NCBI GenBank assembly: GCA_907165065.1
Contig: OU015530.1
Coordinates: 47,725,465-47,789,464 of the forward strand
DNA from: Caprimulgus europaeus
Taxonomy: Eukaryota; Chordata; Aves; Caprimulgiformes; Caprimulgidae
Reading direction: 5' to 3'
DNA: 64,000 nt
The position numbers and the translations under genes are program-made. Below the pieces are notes generated by a model. The model was not told where the DNA came from. It did no database searches and saw nothing but the letters and a program-made list of their open reading frames with translations. Positions 13,435 through 25,293 of the stretch are shown piece after piece (the stretch's first letter is position 1; each line of letters begins with the position of its first letter).

Positions 13435-13530
13435 GAGCTTGAGCAACCTGATGTCCCTGCCCATAGCAGGAGGTTGGACTAGATGACCTTTGAAGGTCCT
13501 TTCCAGCCCAAACCATTCTATGATTCTCTG
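13435..13530 (+). mobile_element. CR1 LINE 3' end fragment, severely 5'-truncated
   Basis: Contains the CR1 3'-UTR signature (GGTTGGACTAGATGACCTT, then GGTCCTTTCCAGCCCAAACC) followed by the tail units ATTCTATG ATTCTCTG. Compared with the copy at 43080-43380, about 13 bases (the segment reading GTCTAGTGGAAGG there) are missing after GCAACCTG. It carries no coding sequence. CR1 copies are normally 5'-truncated and lack target-site duplications, and none is seen here. Confidence 0.9.
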
Positions 13531-16500
13531 AAATTGGATTATTCTGCTCTTCTCACCTTGTTTGATTGTGCATGCTGTTGCAGGTGCTGTCAGTCATGTG
13601 TTCATACCTTATAGATGCTACTTCTTGTTATTGTTCTTACAATGGATAGACATGTTTTAAAATTAACACAAATGAGTTCAAAGAGTTTCAGTCTGCAATT
13701 TCCAACCTAGGAAACAATGCAATTTACTAAAATTCTGCCAGTCTAGTTGCCCCATTAATTAATTTTGCTTCATATGCAAGTATAAGCATCATTAGTTTGT
13801 ACCATTTTTAGCAACATCTTGAAAGAATCAGCAAGTCAGTTTTGTGCTCAGCCTGATAAACTGTCAAGACAATTTTGCCTGCAAAGCTAGCTCATGCAGT
13901 GCAAATATTTACCAAGAGATTATCTATTCTTAAAACAAAGTCACTAATCCAGGTTGTCTCTTCCAGACATAATTCTGAATATGTATATTGAGTGAGCTAA
14001 AAGCACGGTAACAAAAATGTTTTGCAATGTAAGAGCTTCATGATCATCTGCTGCCTCCAGCCAAATCTCTTTTGAAAGCTTGTTGTTGTGTGTCTTGCTG
14101 CATTGTGGATTCTCCTTTGTTTACAGAAGTGGAGGAGACAGTCAGTAAAGTGAAAACATTTTTCTCTTTATCTATGCACTTCACTGGTATTAACTGGTAT
14201 TTTTGACTCCTACTGATCAGTTTTCTCCTCATTTGCCTGTCTCGCTTGTCAACACCATGTGGGACAGGTGACAGTCATGCTCTTGTTCCTTGTATTCCAG
14301 CTAAAATCTGTTGTGTTTTATGTTTGAAGTGTCTAGTTTGGGATTTGTATTGATACTTCTATGATACAAATACTTCATAATAAATTAAATGTTACTGAAA
14401 TTACTCAGCAGCATGCCTACTTGCTACTGGAAAAATGCAAGAGTGCCTCATGCAGTTTGCAAAACTTGTAATAGATCCACCAGTAAAGATGCCATGTAGA
14501 AATGAGGCCCTGGAGATGAGAGCAGCCTGAAGCTACAATATGGAGCTTCATGGACCACAACAGTGACATCCCTCCCACCTTGGATGGTGCAAGAGTCATT
14601 TTCCAAAGGGATGTTTTCCACAGGAGCTGTACCCCTGAGTCCTGGTGCTTCAAGGAGAGGCGAAGAGGATGGGTGCCCAATACATGGGACTGCCCAGCTA
14701 TCCACCTGGAGGGGGAATAGAGCAGCTGCCTAACACATTCAATGAAGGGCAAAAATGGTAGCAGGACAATGGGTTACTTTACTGCAACCCAAAGCAAAGT
14801 GCGGGATTACTTCAGGGAACTTGGGGAACCCCAAAGTAGATTAAAGGGATATTTTTCCTAGGAAGAAAAAAGATATCAAAGATTTGTTCACTCTTATATG
14901 TTAGAAAAAAAGGCAATCCAACAAGAAAAGGCTCAAGCTATCAATTTATCTTTGTGGAAACCTGTATGGTTATTTATTTTTTTTAATTATGCTTCAAAAG
15001 GAACATGGTGCTGCAATAAATAACATTAGGCAACAATAAAGGGAACAGCAGAGAGAGCTGACTGTTAACGTGTTCCCCTCACCCTCTTTGGTTTAGCCTC
15101 CGTAAAAATGTGGGGTTTACCATGTTGTTTGAGATAGTCAAGACTGTGATATTTCTGGAAGCAAGTGAAACACAGCTGCTTGCTGATTAAGGGGATACAG
15201 GAGATGGCAAGATTACATTAGTATGATGCATGTGCTGTTAGTCAGGGACCAATGAGTTCCCAAATTTAGTGTCAGATACACACACACAGTTGCACCTGAG
15301 CACTTCTACAAAATGTGGCACTTCCACCAAAGCCTGAGCAGAGTTTATTATCACTTGTATACTAGAGAAAAACTGTAAAATTCCTTTATGAGGATTGAGG
15401 AAGCACTGATATCTCTTTTAAAATAATTCCAGTAGCCTTGAAAGAACTTTTTCACTTTTAAATTTCAAGACAGCAGCTAGGAAGAGCGTTTTTGCTGCAA
15501 CATCTGTTTTGGGACAGATCTTCTGCATGGTGAAAGCATTTTCAGGAGGAATTAATTTTATGGGGCTTACTTTGAGAGGTTTTCACTCAGGACACTTATG
15601 AAGAGGTTCACTTTCCAGAAGGTCTGGTGAATTGAGTGAATCTTTCTTAGAGTTGGACACAGCTTGGGCAGTCAAATTCACTGCTCTTTCTTGTTGCTTG
15701 GTATTTGGAAGCAAATTAAAGGGAATTAGTTAAAACTTTTTTCTGGTGAACTTTGGCCCTAAAGCTTTTTTGTAATCATGCTGGCAGTAATGTAACAACT
15801 TATCTTGCAGACAAGTCTAACAACAATGTCATAGTTTCAAAAGCTAAACAGTCTTTCATATTTGTTTCAGCAGGAGAGAACTGTTGGGATTTTCATGTAT
15901 ATTTTGCCTTTGTAAAAATAGAAGTTGGAGTGTGAGACATAGATCCTTCACACTCATTAGCATTTTAATGGCTTCTCAATTGTTAACAGATTCAGTGCAG
16001 CTACTAGAAAGATAAGACTGGGTTGTGATTTACGTCTATACCTTCCAATCCTGTAGTAATCAGTTATGTTACATTTTACTAAGTGTAATGTCATGTTTCT
16101 GAAATAAATTTGCAAACCTTTGAAAAAAATAAAAAAGATAATGCTAAAGGAAAATGCCAATATGTTCTCTCTAATGTCTTTGCAAGTGATGGTTCTCATT
16201 TATTGTTTTTGCAGAGCTCAGAAAATTCTCCCCAACAGAAAAAATAATTAATGGTATAATTTGAATATGAAAGATTAATGTATTCTCCACAACTTATCCA
16301 TATAGTGTAATAGCATGAAGCAACATAAAAACTCACAACAAAAGGATTTGCAAAAGTTATAATATAGAGAAGTTATTTAAGATTTTTACCTCACTGTATT
16401 TTAATGTATGAATCTCCATTTTTATCTGGAATAGAGTATTTGGTTTGGCTAATTGAATAGCAAACACTTTTCTCAACATGTTCAGACCAACTAGGATATA

Positions 16501-18984
16501 GCTATCACATTTTGCATATTTTTTTAACTTTCCAGAAGTTATCAGCTCCAAAAAGAGCTGTCAAGCCCCAAAGCACCATGACATTGTGTTCAGAAATATG
16601 CTTAGTGTCAGGAATTATTAGAACTATGAAAATTAAACTACAGAGTGCATATCGACAGAGCCTGGCTAACTGACTCTTCCCATTTAAATATAAGCTACTG
16701 TAACACCGTGATATGTCCCTATTTCTTTCTGTCTCTTAAAGACTGGTCTGAACCTAACCCTAAATGTAATATGGATGTTTAGGATCTGAATGCTGGCAAG
16801 ATGTTTTTGACATGCCTCTCTGATTTGACTCCTTTGCAGTCCAGCACTCATTGCCCAATAGTTACACATCCTGTAGCATCAGAGCAAGTCAGAATCCAGA
16901 ACATCACCAGGATCACCAGAAGGTCCACCAGAAGGCGTTTTGTTGGCAGAAGTATCATCACTGACATAGCTGAAACGGAGTCATGACTTTCAAATGAAAG
17001 AAAGATTCCTTCATACTGAGAAATCATTATGTCACCTCAATATGGCAAACAACATTTTTGTGTTTTTGTACTAAATTGTCCATTTTGCCTGCCATCTCCC
17101 TATAGGCAACTGTCCACAGAGAATATCAATGGAGAACTAGACATCACTGGCATTTTGCCGTAGGATATTAATATACTATCCTACACTGGCTTTGTTATGG
17201 ATTAGAAAGTTGCCAGCAGAAGTTGAACAAAACTCCTACCTATGTGGTTCATTTATTTCAGCACAGGGGCTTTAATATAACAGATAGAAACTTTCAATAT
17301 TATTGTTTGTACTGTACCTACTGTATGGAGGCAGATGATTTGAATTTTCAGGAGTGCGAATTAAATGTTTCATGACTTTTGGAGGACTGGAGGGAAAACA
17401 GCAAGATTTTTTGCTATTTTTAAAAGGAAGGAAGTGGTTTGGAAAGTTCCCTTGCATGGCTTGTCCAGTAGATCAGATTTTAGATGATCTAATGTCTCTT
17501 TTGGATCTAAAGATCTGCTAATCTTCCTCAAACAAGGAGAGTGACTTGAATACATTGCATTAGATACTTCAATATTGACTGCAAATGTCTGAGGACAGCC
17601 TTTGTGTCATACTGTGTTAGGCCTTTCTTTGAACCAGAGCATCAAAACTTCCTGGACTTGTAGATCATTGAGCTGCTGTTATTACCTCTCCCATATTTCC
17701 GGGGAAGAGGGGAGAGTGGCAAGAAATGAGTCTGGCAGCTTTTCTCAGAGAGGACATAGCTTGAAATGATATTGGCAGAGTGCTGTTAGAAAGTGCCTTG
17801 AATGCACTTTTCATCACTTGGCAAATTAGATCTCTGCCTGTCGGAAAGTTAGACTCTAAAAATGTAAAATGTCTGTGGCAGAGATTTCCAACTGACAACA
17901 AAAGGCTCACTTTTCATGAAGAAAATAATTGAAAATGTTTCTGAGTCATTGTAAAATATGGGCCGTGACTGTGTCTGCAAAACCCGATTGAGCTGAGGAA
18001 CCGAAGACAAGAAAAATTGCATTCATACCACTGTGATCATCATCTGTCCATTCAGCACAGTGCTCTCCAGGAAAAGGCAAGGCTGGAGTGACAGCTCCAG
18101 GAGCAGCCCGCACCTTTCCGTGTCACTGCTTGTGCTAACCTGTGGCACCACGTGGGAGCTGGGCGGTAGAGACGTGTGAGAAAGGAAATTCTCCGTGCAG
18201 GTTTCGTTTTTCTCCTCTCTTTTCTTCATGCCTGAAGTCTTGATGTAAACTCACTGTGATAAATGCAGGTAGCTAAAAATAGTATGGTTTTTGTGTACCA
18301 TACAAGCAAGTGAATAATTTTCTGCTGTAAGCAGTATGCCAAGGGACAGCAAAAACCTGATGGTAATGGCAGGTAAGGTACAATGATGGAGTGCAGCTTC
18401 CAGCCCACTAAATCAGTGGCAGAGTACTTGGCACATTTGCCAATGCTGCTGCAGCCAGAGAAAAGCCCTGGGGAAACACTCCCTGCATTTAAAAATTATA
18501 CTTGAAATACACGTTTTATACTAGGAGTTTGATAATTTATCCTTGCAGCATAGGAACTTTGCAGTAACAAGTGATAGTTCTTGTTATATTACTTATTGCA
18601 GCTTCTGCCTCCTGGATTCTCAGATTCTTTGCTTCTAGCCAAGAGTATACCATATATATATCTCCACAGCTGTAATTGTTTTGAGGCATAGAAGTTTAAA
18701 AATTACAGTAGATGTTGGGCAGAATCTAGGAAAGAACCATCATGATCAGTTCAGATTTTCCTGGTTGTGCCTCTCATATCGTCAATACTACATCTGGAAG
18801 TTATTTCATACAATTACAGCAGATGAAGCAGTTCCTGTGTATAGGATTGTACTCTGACTTTTGGACAAGCAGGGAATCCACTGCAAAGATTCCCATTTCT
18901 ACATTTTGATGAGTATAAATCTCATTATTATTATTTAGTGTCCTAATGCCATATGACTATTACGAGGAGCAGTTTCCATCATCT
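13531..18984. other. Unique non-coding stretch
   Basis: No gene, LTR or CR1 piece recognised. The largest open frame (minus strand 14417-14752, 111 codons) has no recognisable family signature and overlaps another frame of similar size, so both look like chance. Confidence 0.55.
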
Positions 18985-19055
18985 GGAATTAAATCCTGAT
19001 CCTTTTGAAGTCAAATGACAAAACTCATATTGACTTCAGTAGGGCAGATTTAACT
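18985..19055. repeat. Old dispersed repeat with inverted-repeat core (family uncertain)
   Basis: AATCCTGATCC is followed by TGAAGTCAA at 19006-19014 and its exact reverse complement TTGACTTCA at 19030-19038. This layout, a GAAGTCAA/TTGACTTC pair flanking a short AAAACTC-type spacer, recalls an ancient repeat seen widely in reptile and bird DNA, possibly a palindromic MITE-like element. I cannot name the family with certainty. The copy is degraded and lies about 70 bp before the CR1 at 19125. Confidence 0.4.
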
Positions 19056-19124
19056 CCCAGAGCTGTGCAAGATCGTAAGTCACCTGCCACTAGCCAGATC
19101 CTTTAGCAGTGGGTATTGTTTTAT

Positions 19125-20940
19125 ACTGCCACCTTGGACTTCCAGAGGGCAGACTTTGGACTGTTAGAAGACTGGTCAGTAAAGTCCCTTGGGAGGCAGT
19201 CCTGAAGGGCAAAGGGAGCCCAAGAAGGCTGGACACTCTTCAAGAAGGAAATCCTAGAGGCTCAAAAGTAGACCATCCTCATGTGCCAAAAAATGAGCTG
19301 GCGGGGAAGAAAACCCGCTTGGCTGAACAAAGACCTTTGGGCAGATCTAAGAAAAAAGAGAAAAGTCTATGAGCTTTGGAAGAAGGGGCAGGCGTCTCAG
19401 GAGGACTACAAGGATGAAGTGAGGTCCCACAGAGAAAAAATCAGAAAGGCTAAAGCCCAACTAGAACTGAAATTGGCCAAATCTGTGAAGGATAACAGAA
19501 AATGTTTCTAGAAATACATTAACAACAAGAGGAAAGCCAAGGAGAATCTCCATCCTTTACAGGATGCAGAGGGAATAATAGTGGCACGGGATGAGGACAA
19601 GGCCGAGGTACTTAATACCTTCTTTACCAGTCTTTAATAGCAAGGCCAGCTGCTCTCTGGGTACCCAGCCCCCTGAGCCAGGAGCCAGGGATGAGGAGCA
19701 GAACGAAGCTCCCATGATCCAGGAGGAAATGATTAGAGACCTGCTCTGCCAACTAGACATCCACAAATCTATGGGGCTGGATGGGGTCCACCCAAGGATA
19801 TTGAGGGAGCTGGCAGAGGTGCTTGCCAAACCCCTTTCCATCATCTACCAGCAGTTCTGGCTGACTGGGGAGGTTCCACTTGACTGGAGGGTGGCGAATG
19901 TTACACCCATTTACAAGAGGGGCTGGAGAGAGGATCTGGGGAACTACAGGCCTGTCAGTCTGACCTTGGTGCCAGGGAAGGTCATGGAGCAGATCATCTT
20001 GAGTGCTATCACACAGCACACACAGAACAACCTGGTGATCAGGCCCAGTCAGCATGGGTTTATGAAAGGCAGGTCCTGCCTGAATAACCTGATCTCCTTC
20101 TGTGACAAGGTGACCCACTCATTGGCTGAGGGAAAGGCTGTGGATGTGGTGTACCTGGACTTCAGTAAAGCCTTTGACACCATTTCCCACAGCATTCTGC
20201 TTGAGAAACTGGCTGCCAATGGCCTGGACAGGCACACTGTCTGCTGGGTTAAAAACTGGCTGGATGCCTGGGCCCAAAGAGTGGTGGTAAATGGAGTTAA
20301 ATCCAGCTGGAGGCCGGTCACAAGTGGTGTTCCCCAGGGCTCAGTGTTGGGGCCAGTCCTGTTTAACATCTTTATCAATGATCTGGATGAAAGGGTCGAG
20401 TGCACCCTCAGTAAATTCGCAGATGACACCAAGCTGGGTGGAAGTGTTGATCTGCTTGAGGGTAGGAAGGCTCTACAGAGGGACCTGGACAAGCTGGACA
20501 AATGGGCTGCAACCAACTGTATGAGGTTCAACAAAGCCAAGTGCTTGGTCCTGCACTTGGGTCATATCAACCCCATGCAACGCTACAGGCTTGGGGCAGA
20601 GTGGCTGGAAAGCTGCCTGGTGGAAAAGGACCTGGGGGTGTTGGTCAGCAGCTGGCTGAATATGAGCCAGCCCTCTGTTCAGGTGGCCAAGAAGGCCAAC
20701 AGCATCTTGGCCTGTATCAGAAACAGTGTGGCCAGTAGGACCAGGGAAGTGATTATCCCCCTGTACTCAGCACTGGTGAGGCTGCACCTCAAGTACTGTG
20801 TTCAGTTCTGGGTTCCTCACTACAGGAAAAAACTTGAGGTGCTGGAGAGTGTCCAAAGGACAATGAAGCTGGTGAAGTGCCTGGAGAACAAGCCTTATGA
20901 GGAGCAGCTGAGGGATTTGGGGTTTTTTAGTCTGGAGTAA
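19125..20940 (+). pseudogene. CR1 ORF2 relic: linker and reverse transcriptase
   Basis: ORF2 of CR1 encodes the endonuclease/reverse transcriptase that copies the element into a nicked target. Here the linker reads in one frame from 19281, hits a TAG at 19509-19511, continues in the same frame (KYINNKRKAKENL-like) to a TAA at 19635, and the RT domain carries on in another frame. That implies a one-base frameshift near 19630. The frame 19591-20940 (449 codons, first roughly 13 not genuine) holds the RT landmarks: NYRPVSL near residue 118, [10 protein letters not shown] with the box A aspartate at 190, [10 protein letters not shown] at 246-255, and FADD at 276-279. The frame ends at a TAA (20938-20940) where the other copy in this window has a lysine codon (SLEK). 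Catalytic residues look intact, but the gene is broken at three or more places and has no 5' half. Confidence 0.9.
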
Positions 20941-20957
20941 AGGAGGCTGAGGGGAGA

Positions 20958-21414
20958 CCTTATCTCTACAACTACCTGAAAGGAGGTTGTAGTGAGGTGG
21001 GTGTCAGTCTCTTCTCCCAAGTCACAAGTGATAAGATGACAGGAAACATCTTCATGTTGCACCAGAGGAGGTTTAGATTGGATATGAGGAAGAATTTCTT
21101 CACTGAAAGGCTTGCCAGGCATTGGAACAGGCTGCCCTGGGAATTGGTGGAATCACCATCCTTGCAGGTATTTAAAAGTACCTGGAGGTACCTTATCGAC
21201 CCCTACAACTATCTGAAAGGAGGTTGTAGCGAGGCAGGTGTGTGTCTTTTCTCCCAGGTAACTAGTGATAGAACAAGAGACAATGGCCTTAAGTTGCACC
21301 AAGGGAGGTTCAGATTGGATGTCAGGAAATACTTTTTCATTGAAAAGGTGATCAGGCATGGAATGGGCTGCCTAGGAAGGTGATTGAGTCACTATCTCTG
21401 GAGGTGTTTTAAAG
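20958..21414 (+). repeat. Duplicated CR1 C-terminal module (two units)
   Basis: Unit 1 (20958-21178) and unit 2 (21191-21414) both start with CCTTATC, run through CTGAAAGGAGGTTGTAG, the coded words SQVTSD, RFRLD and a K-FF-E motif, and stop at the SPSL-like end of ORF2. A normal CR1 has this module once, as in the copy ending at 47277. The units differ at roughly a quarter of positions by eye. The spacing, together with a 4-base difference near the start, keeps one open frame across both units (20997-21383). Confidence 0.8.
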
Positions 21415-23964
21415 ACAGCCAGATGGGGTGCTCGGAGATATAGTTTAGTAATGGACAGGTGTGGTTGCACTTGATGATCTCAGAGGTCTTTTCCAACCAG
21501 GCAGTTCTATGATTCTGTGATTTTTATCAAGTCAGCCTCGTTTATGGAGTTTCCTCAGAAAGTCTGCTTACACTCAGAGAAAATACAACTGGAATAAAGC
21601 AGGTGCCTTCCTAATTGGAAAGTGGGGGAGGCTGAGTTTTGCAAGAGGTATTTAGTGCTAAGTAAGGAATAGAATTGTTTCCCTGGGGAGCTTGAAATTC
21701 TTTCAAAACTTTTATAGCTTCCTATTTCTTTGCTTCTAGTTCCCACTGCCAGATGGAGCATTTCATGTCCCAGAAGGATGAACTTCTGTAACCTCAGCAG
21801 GCTTTCTGCACAAGGGACAATGGAGGGAGCAACCGGGAAGCAAGCCTGCTATTTGAGGGTGGTGGCAGCAATGCTGCTTATAGGGTGCAAAGAGACAAAA
21901 CAGAACAGGGTATCTTCCCCCTCCTGTGCTTTGTATTGCTAATTGTATGGCGAAGCATGTCTGAATTCCTGAACTGAGTAATGGGCTGTGGATTGCTTTC
22001 CCACTGCAGCAGTATAATCTAAGACCTATAAATTTTCTACTCAGCATGTTTATTTCTCCCACCATTGCAAGAAAAGCAGGATTGAGAGGATCCTTAGATC
22101 CTTTCCTCTGGATGATAAATGCAGTCTATGGCCAGACTCTCCTTCCTTATGCAAATAGTTCAGACAAATCTTTCCCTCCACTTTAAATGTGCTATTGTGA
22201 ACAAAGACCCAGTGCCATTACAAGGAGTAGTATTAGATTGTTCACAGCATAAGTTTAAATGAGATTACGGTTATACCATCTGCATTCAGTTGTTTTCCAT
22301 TCAAACCTAGTCATTGCCTTTGCCAAACTCAACATCTTTTGGAGTGTTTCTTTGAACACTATTTATCTGTGTTTCCAGCCTATTCAAAGACACCTCACTG
22401 CCTGTAATGACTGTATTTATTTTCCTTTACTTAAACATTGCTGGTTTGCTGGGCCTTTATGTCAGATTTTCTGTTCCACATTATTAGTATTTAAACTTGC
22501 ACCTTTTAAAATCAGATGCCAAATTAACCTTGCATTGCTCTTTTCCTAAGCATTCCTCACTTGCTAGAATACCCTGGAAATTAGCTAATTTCCTCTCATG
22601 CCTGACATTGGCAGCCAGATATTAAAGCCAACTTCACCAACTGGCAGAGTTCACCATCCAGTTGTTGGCTCTGCTGAGTACACACAGGACTCAAACCAGA
22701 AGCTCCACGGTCCCCTGGCAACAGATCTGTTGATAGCTGTGAAAGGGGACTGTGTCCTGTGTCAGAGAGCTGAGCTTCTGTGAGCTGGAAGCAGCAATTC
22801 CCACATCTTTCCCCGCCACGGCAATGTGCTGCTTGGCACGCCGGTGTTCCCAGGACCAGCTGACAGCCGACTGCCTGCGCAGTCTTGCTCTCCCAGTGAG
22901 ATTTGGCTGAAGTCTAAGTTGCTTTTTAGTACTTAACAGCAAAGTTCTGCCAGTCTGACTGATATCCCTCCAACATCCTGCTTTATATATACTTGGACGT
23001 TTCCAACAGTGCCTCAAGTTTTTACGTTAATGTTTCCATTTGATGAAGTTCACCTGATGTAGAAGTCACCCCCCCATGCTCTGGCTGCATTTAGCAACTG
23101 TGCTGGTGGCAGTTCCCCACTGTCGCATCCTTCCTCACAGCCCTTCTCAGGATGAGTGAAGGTTGCCAAGCATGGCACGCCTGGCAGCTCACTCTCATTC
23201 TGCATCGCATCCAATTCCCACTCACCTGATGGAGTACGGGAGAGGTCACAAGCATTTGTCCTTTGGCTGCCAGAGGCAGCTCTGGTGCCTGATGATTAGG
23301 CAGCTGGGCCTTGCTTCCCCCTGCTCATCCGCCTCTTGCCTGAAATATTTGCGTGGACAAATAAGAGGCTTGAGGAGAGCATGCTCAGATGCAGCTATAT
23401 GAAGAAAGAGGCAGTGAACCAGCTCTTTCCTTTTTTATTTCAACCAGCTGCAGCCACATGAGCTATCTGCTGTCTGCCCACTATCTTCCAGAAGAGTTTA
23501 GGTTGAGGGCAGCCTGTGATGTGTTTTGCATAATTTCTGTCATCAGAAGTAGAACTTTTGATTGCAGAAGACTGCATCTGGGATAAGTTACAGTCACAGC
23601 AGATTACTTATATGACACAGATCGTTAAATTTGTATAAAATTGCACAGGGAGGACAGCACAACTTGGCTGCCCTGAACAAGATACATTCAGAGAGAACAA
23701 AAGTAGACACATTTACATGCAAGCACGCAGGAGTTATTTTTTCCTCTGATTTTATAAGTCTTTCATTTGTTGCCTTATTAGTGGACTATCCATTCAGTGT
23801 AAGACTTTATTTTATGTGTATTTTATGGGTCTATGTGATGTGAAGGCTTAAGGAATAGCAATAACCATACAACACAAAGTCACAAGACATCAAGTGCACA
23901 ATGTGCAACACAAATCTTTTATTAAAGGGAGGTAAAAGATGTGCAGAGTTAAATTACTGATCTG

Positions 23965-24060
23965 GGTGTCAGGAGAGCTGAAAAATTCCCCGAGGTCTAT
24001 GTCATCCCTCCTCAGCATTTTCAGTTTCCCATATATAAAACAGAAATATTAATTCCTTTC
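23965..24060 (+). repeat. MIR-like CORE-SINE relic
   Basis: The segment around TTTTCAGTTTCCCATATA, followed by AAAACAGAAATATTAATTCC, matches the order of the MIR 3' half (cctcagtttcc-tc-tctgtaaaatggg-ataata). It is heavily diverged and only the central part can be followed. MIRs predate the bird-mammal split, so ancient fragments are expected. Confidence 0.45.
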
Positions 24061-24084
24061 TGTGAGCTCTGTATATTGTCTTAT

Positions 24085-24146
24085 GATATATATATATAGA
24101 TATAGATATATATATATAGATATATAGAGATATATATATATATATG
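24085..24146. repeat. Compound (AT)n/(GATA)n microsatellite
   Basis: About 60 bp of alternating AT units with interspersed AGATAT words. It is followed by a short duplication (GTACTTAGTACTTAG). Likely length-variable. Confidence 0.9.
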
Positions 24147-24937
24147 TACTTAGTACTTAGTTCAGCTGGCTGCAGTCTTTTACAGGGCCCCTAGATGCTA
24201 CTAAAATTTAAATTATGAATCAGTAACTGCAATATTTTCTGTCACATTCACCAAAGATCATCCTACCAAGGTTTGGAATGGCACATGTTGATTAAACAAG
24301 ATTTTAAATGTGTACTTAAAAGTGTAATAGACAAAACTCACCAATTCACATGACTTTAATAACATGTATCCAAATAAAAACAGTTTAAAAAAGGTAGTCA
24401 GCATCTGGCTGCATTCAGATTGTAAATATAAGGAGCATTTGGAAGATAAGTACACAACCCTGAGCTTTAGTTTATTACAGCTTATGCATAGACCACTATT
24501 AAAGTTGGCTTGTTAATTCAGATATATCTAAATAGAATTTCTGTTTTTATGTGAACATTTTGCTGACATACATAACTAGAAATTTGCATCCCTTTACAAG
24601 ATGTTGGACCATTTCTTATTTTCTGAGGGCAAAACCCATATTTTAAGCTGCTTTCCTATGTTGCAATGTAGTTTCTGCATCAGTCTTGCCATTGTAAATT
24701 ATTAGAAATCTGTTCATTTTTTCTGTTTAGCTTCATGTTTAACGTAGTCCTTTGAGAATGATAATGACAGCTAATGAGACTTGTGAAGAAAGTCTTCTGC
24801 TGTTTCAAAGTGCCTATATAGCGAGGAGCAGAAAGCTAAGATTCCCTTATCCTGTTTGTGACCTGACTCTAAATGATACACACTGCTGGAGAGAAGGTAA
24901 TTTAATGCCTATTATTACCATACAATCCTGCACCTTC

Positions 24938-24958
24938 TTTGAAGCTGTCAGCTTCAAA
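24938..24958. repeat. Short perfect hairpin
   Basis: TTTGAAGCT and its reverse complement AGCTTCAAA are separated by GTC, giving 9-bp arms with a 3-base loop. The function, if any, is unknown. Confidence 0.6.
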
Positions 24959-25273
24959 ATCAACTCCAGTCGTGTATGTTCATTTGAAACCTTTGCCGAG
25001 CTTTTTATCAAAGCATGACACAGAACTGCTTCCTAAACACCTTCCCTTTCTGACACACGCAAATTAACCACTTTCTCCTCATCTAACCAAAGGGAGAGAT
25101 GCTTTGAGGTCCAGGCATATATAGTAACAGTTGAAACATGGCATAAAGAGAAGGAATATGCTAATTAGATTACTGAGGCACTTTAAAAGGATTTGCTTCC
25201 CTTATAGAGTGTGCAACACGGCTGGCATGTTAATTCAATTGTAAAGTAAATTATTTAAACTAATAAATCATTA

Positions 25274-25293
25274 ACTTCACTTTTTAGTGAAGT
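25274..25293. repeat. Short perfect hairpin with TTTT loop
   Basis: ACTTCACT and AGTGAAGT are separated by TTTT (8-bp arms). It lies in an AT-rich block with several ATTA words. Confidence 0.6.

Larger units (their letters stand above)
19125..21521 (+). mobile_element. CR1 LINE, 5'-truncated, ORF2 remnant plus 3' tail
   Basis: About 2.4 kb of a CR1 non-LTR retrotransposon. The order is: the part of ORF2 between endonuclease and reverse transcriptase (protein words such as KPAWLNKDLW), the full reverse-transcriptase domain, the C-terminal module (present twice, see 20958-21414), a short 3' UTR with TTTTCCAACCAGGCAG, and the 8-bp tail units GTTCTATG ATTCTGTG. The 5' edge is approximate: similarity to CR1 begins with the segment GACTTCCAGAGGGCAGACTT, so the endonuclease is essentially missing. 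No target-site duplication is apparent, as expected for CR1. The copy is inactive. Confidence 0.93.

Noticed and set aside
14417-14752. Two overlapping minus-strand open frames (111 and 85 codons)
   Set aside because: No family signature. They overlap in different frames in a GC-richer patch, which is typical of chance.
20049-20540. 163-codon minus-strand open frame
   Set aside because: Antisense shadow of the CR1 reverse transcriptase. The same applies to the minus-strand frames at 46392-46775, 46798-47130 and 19753-20118.
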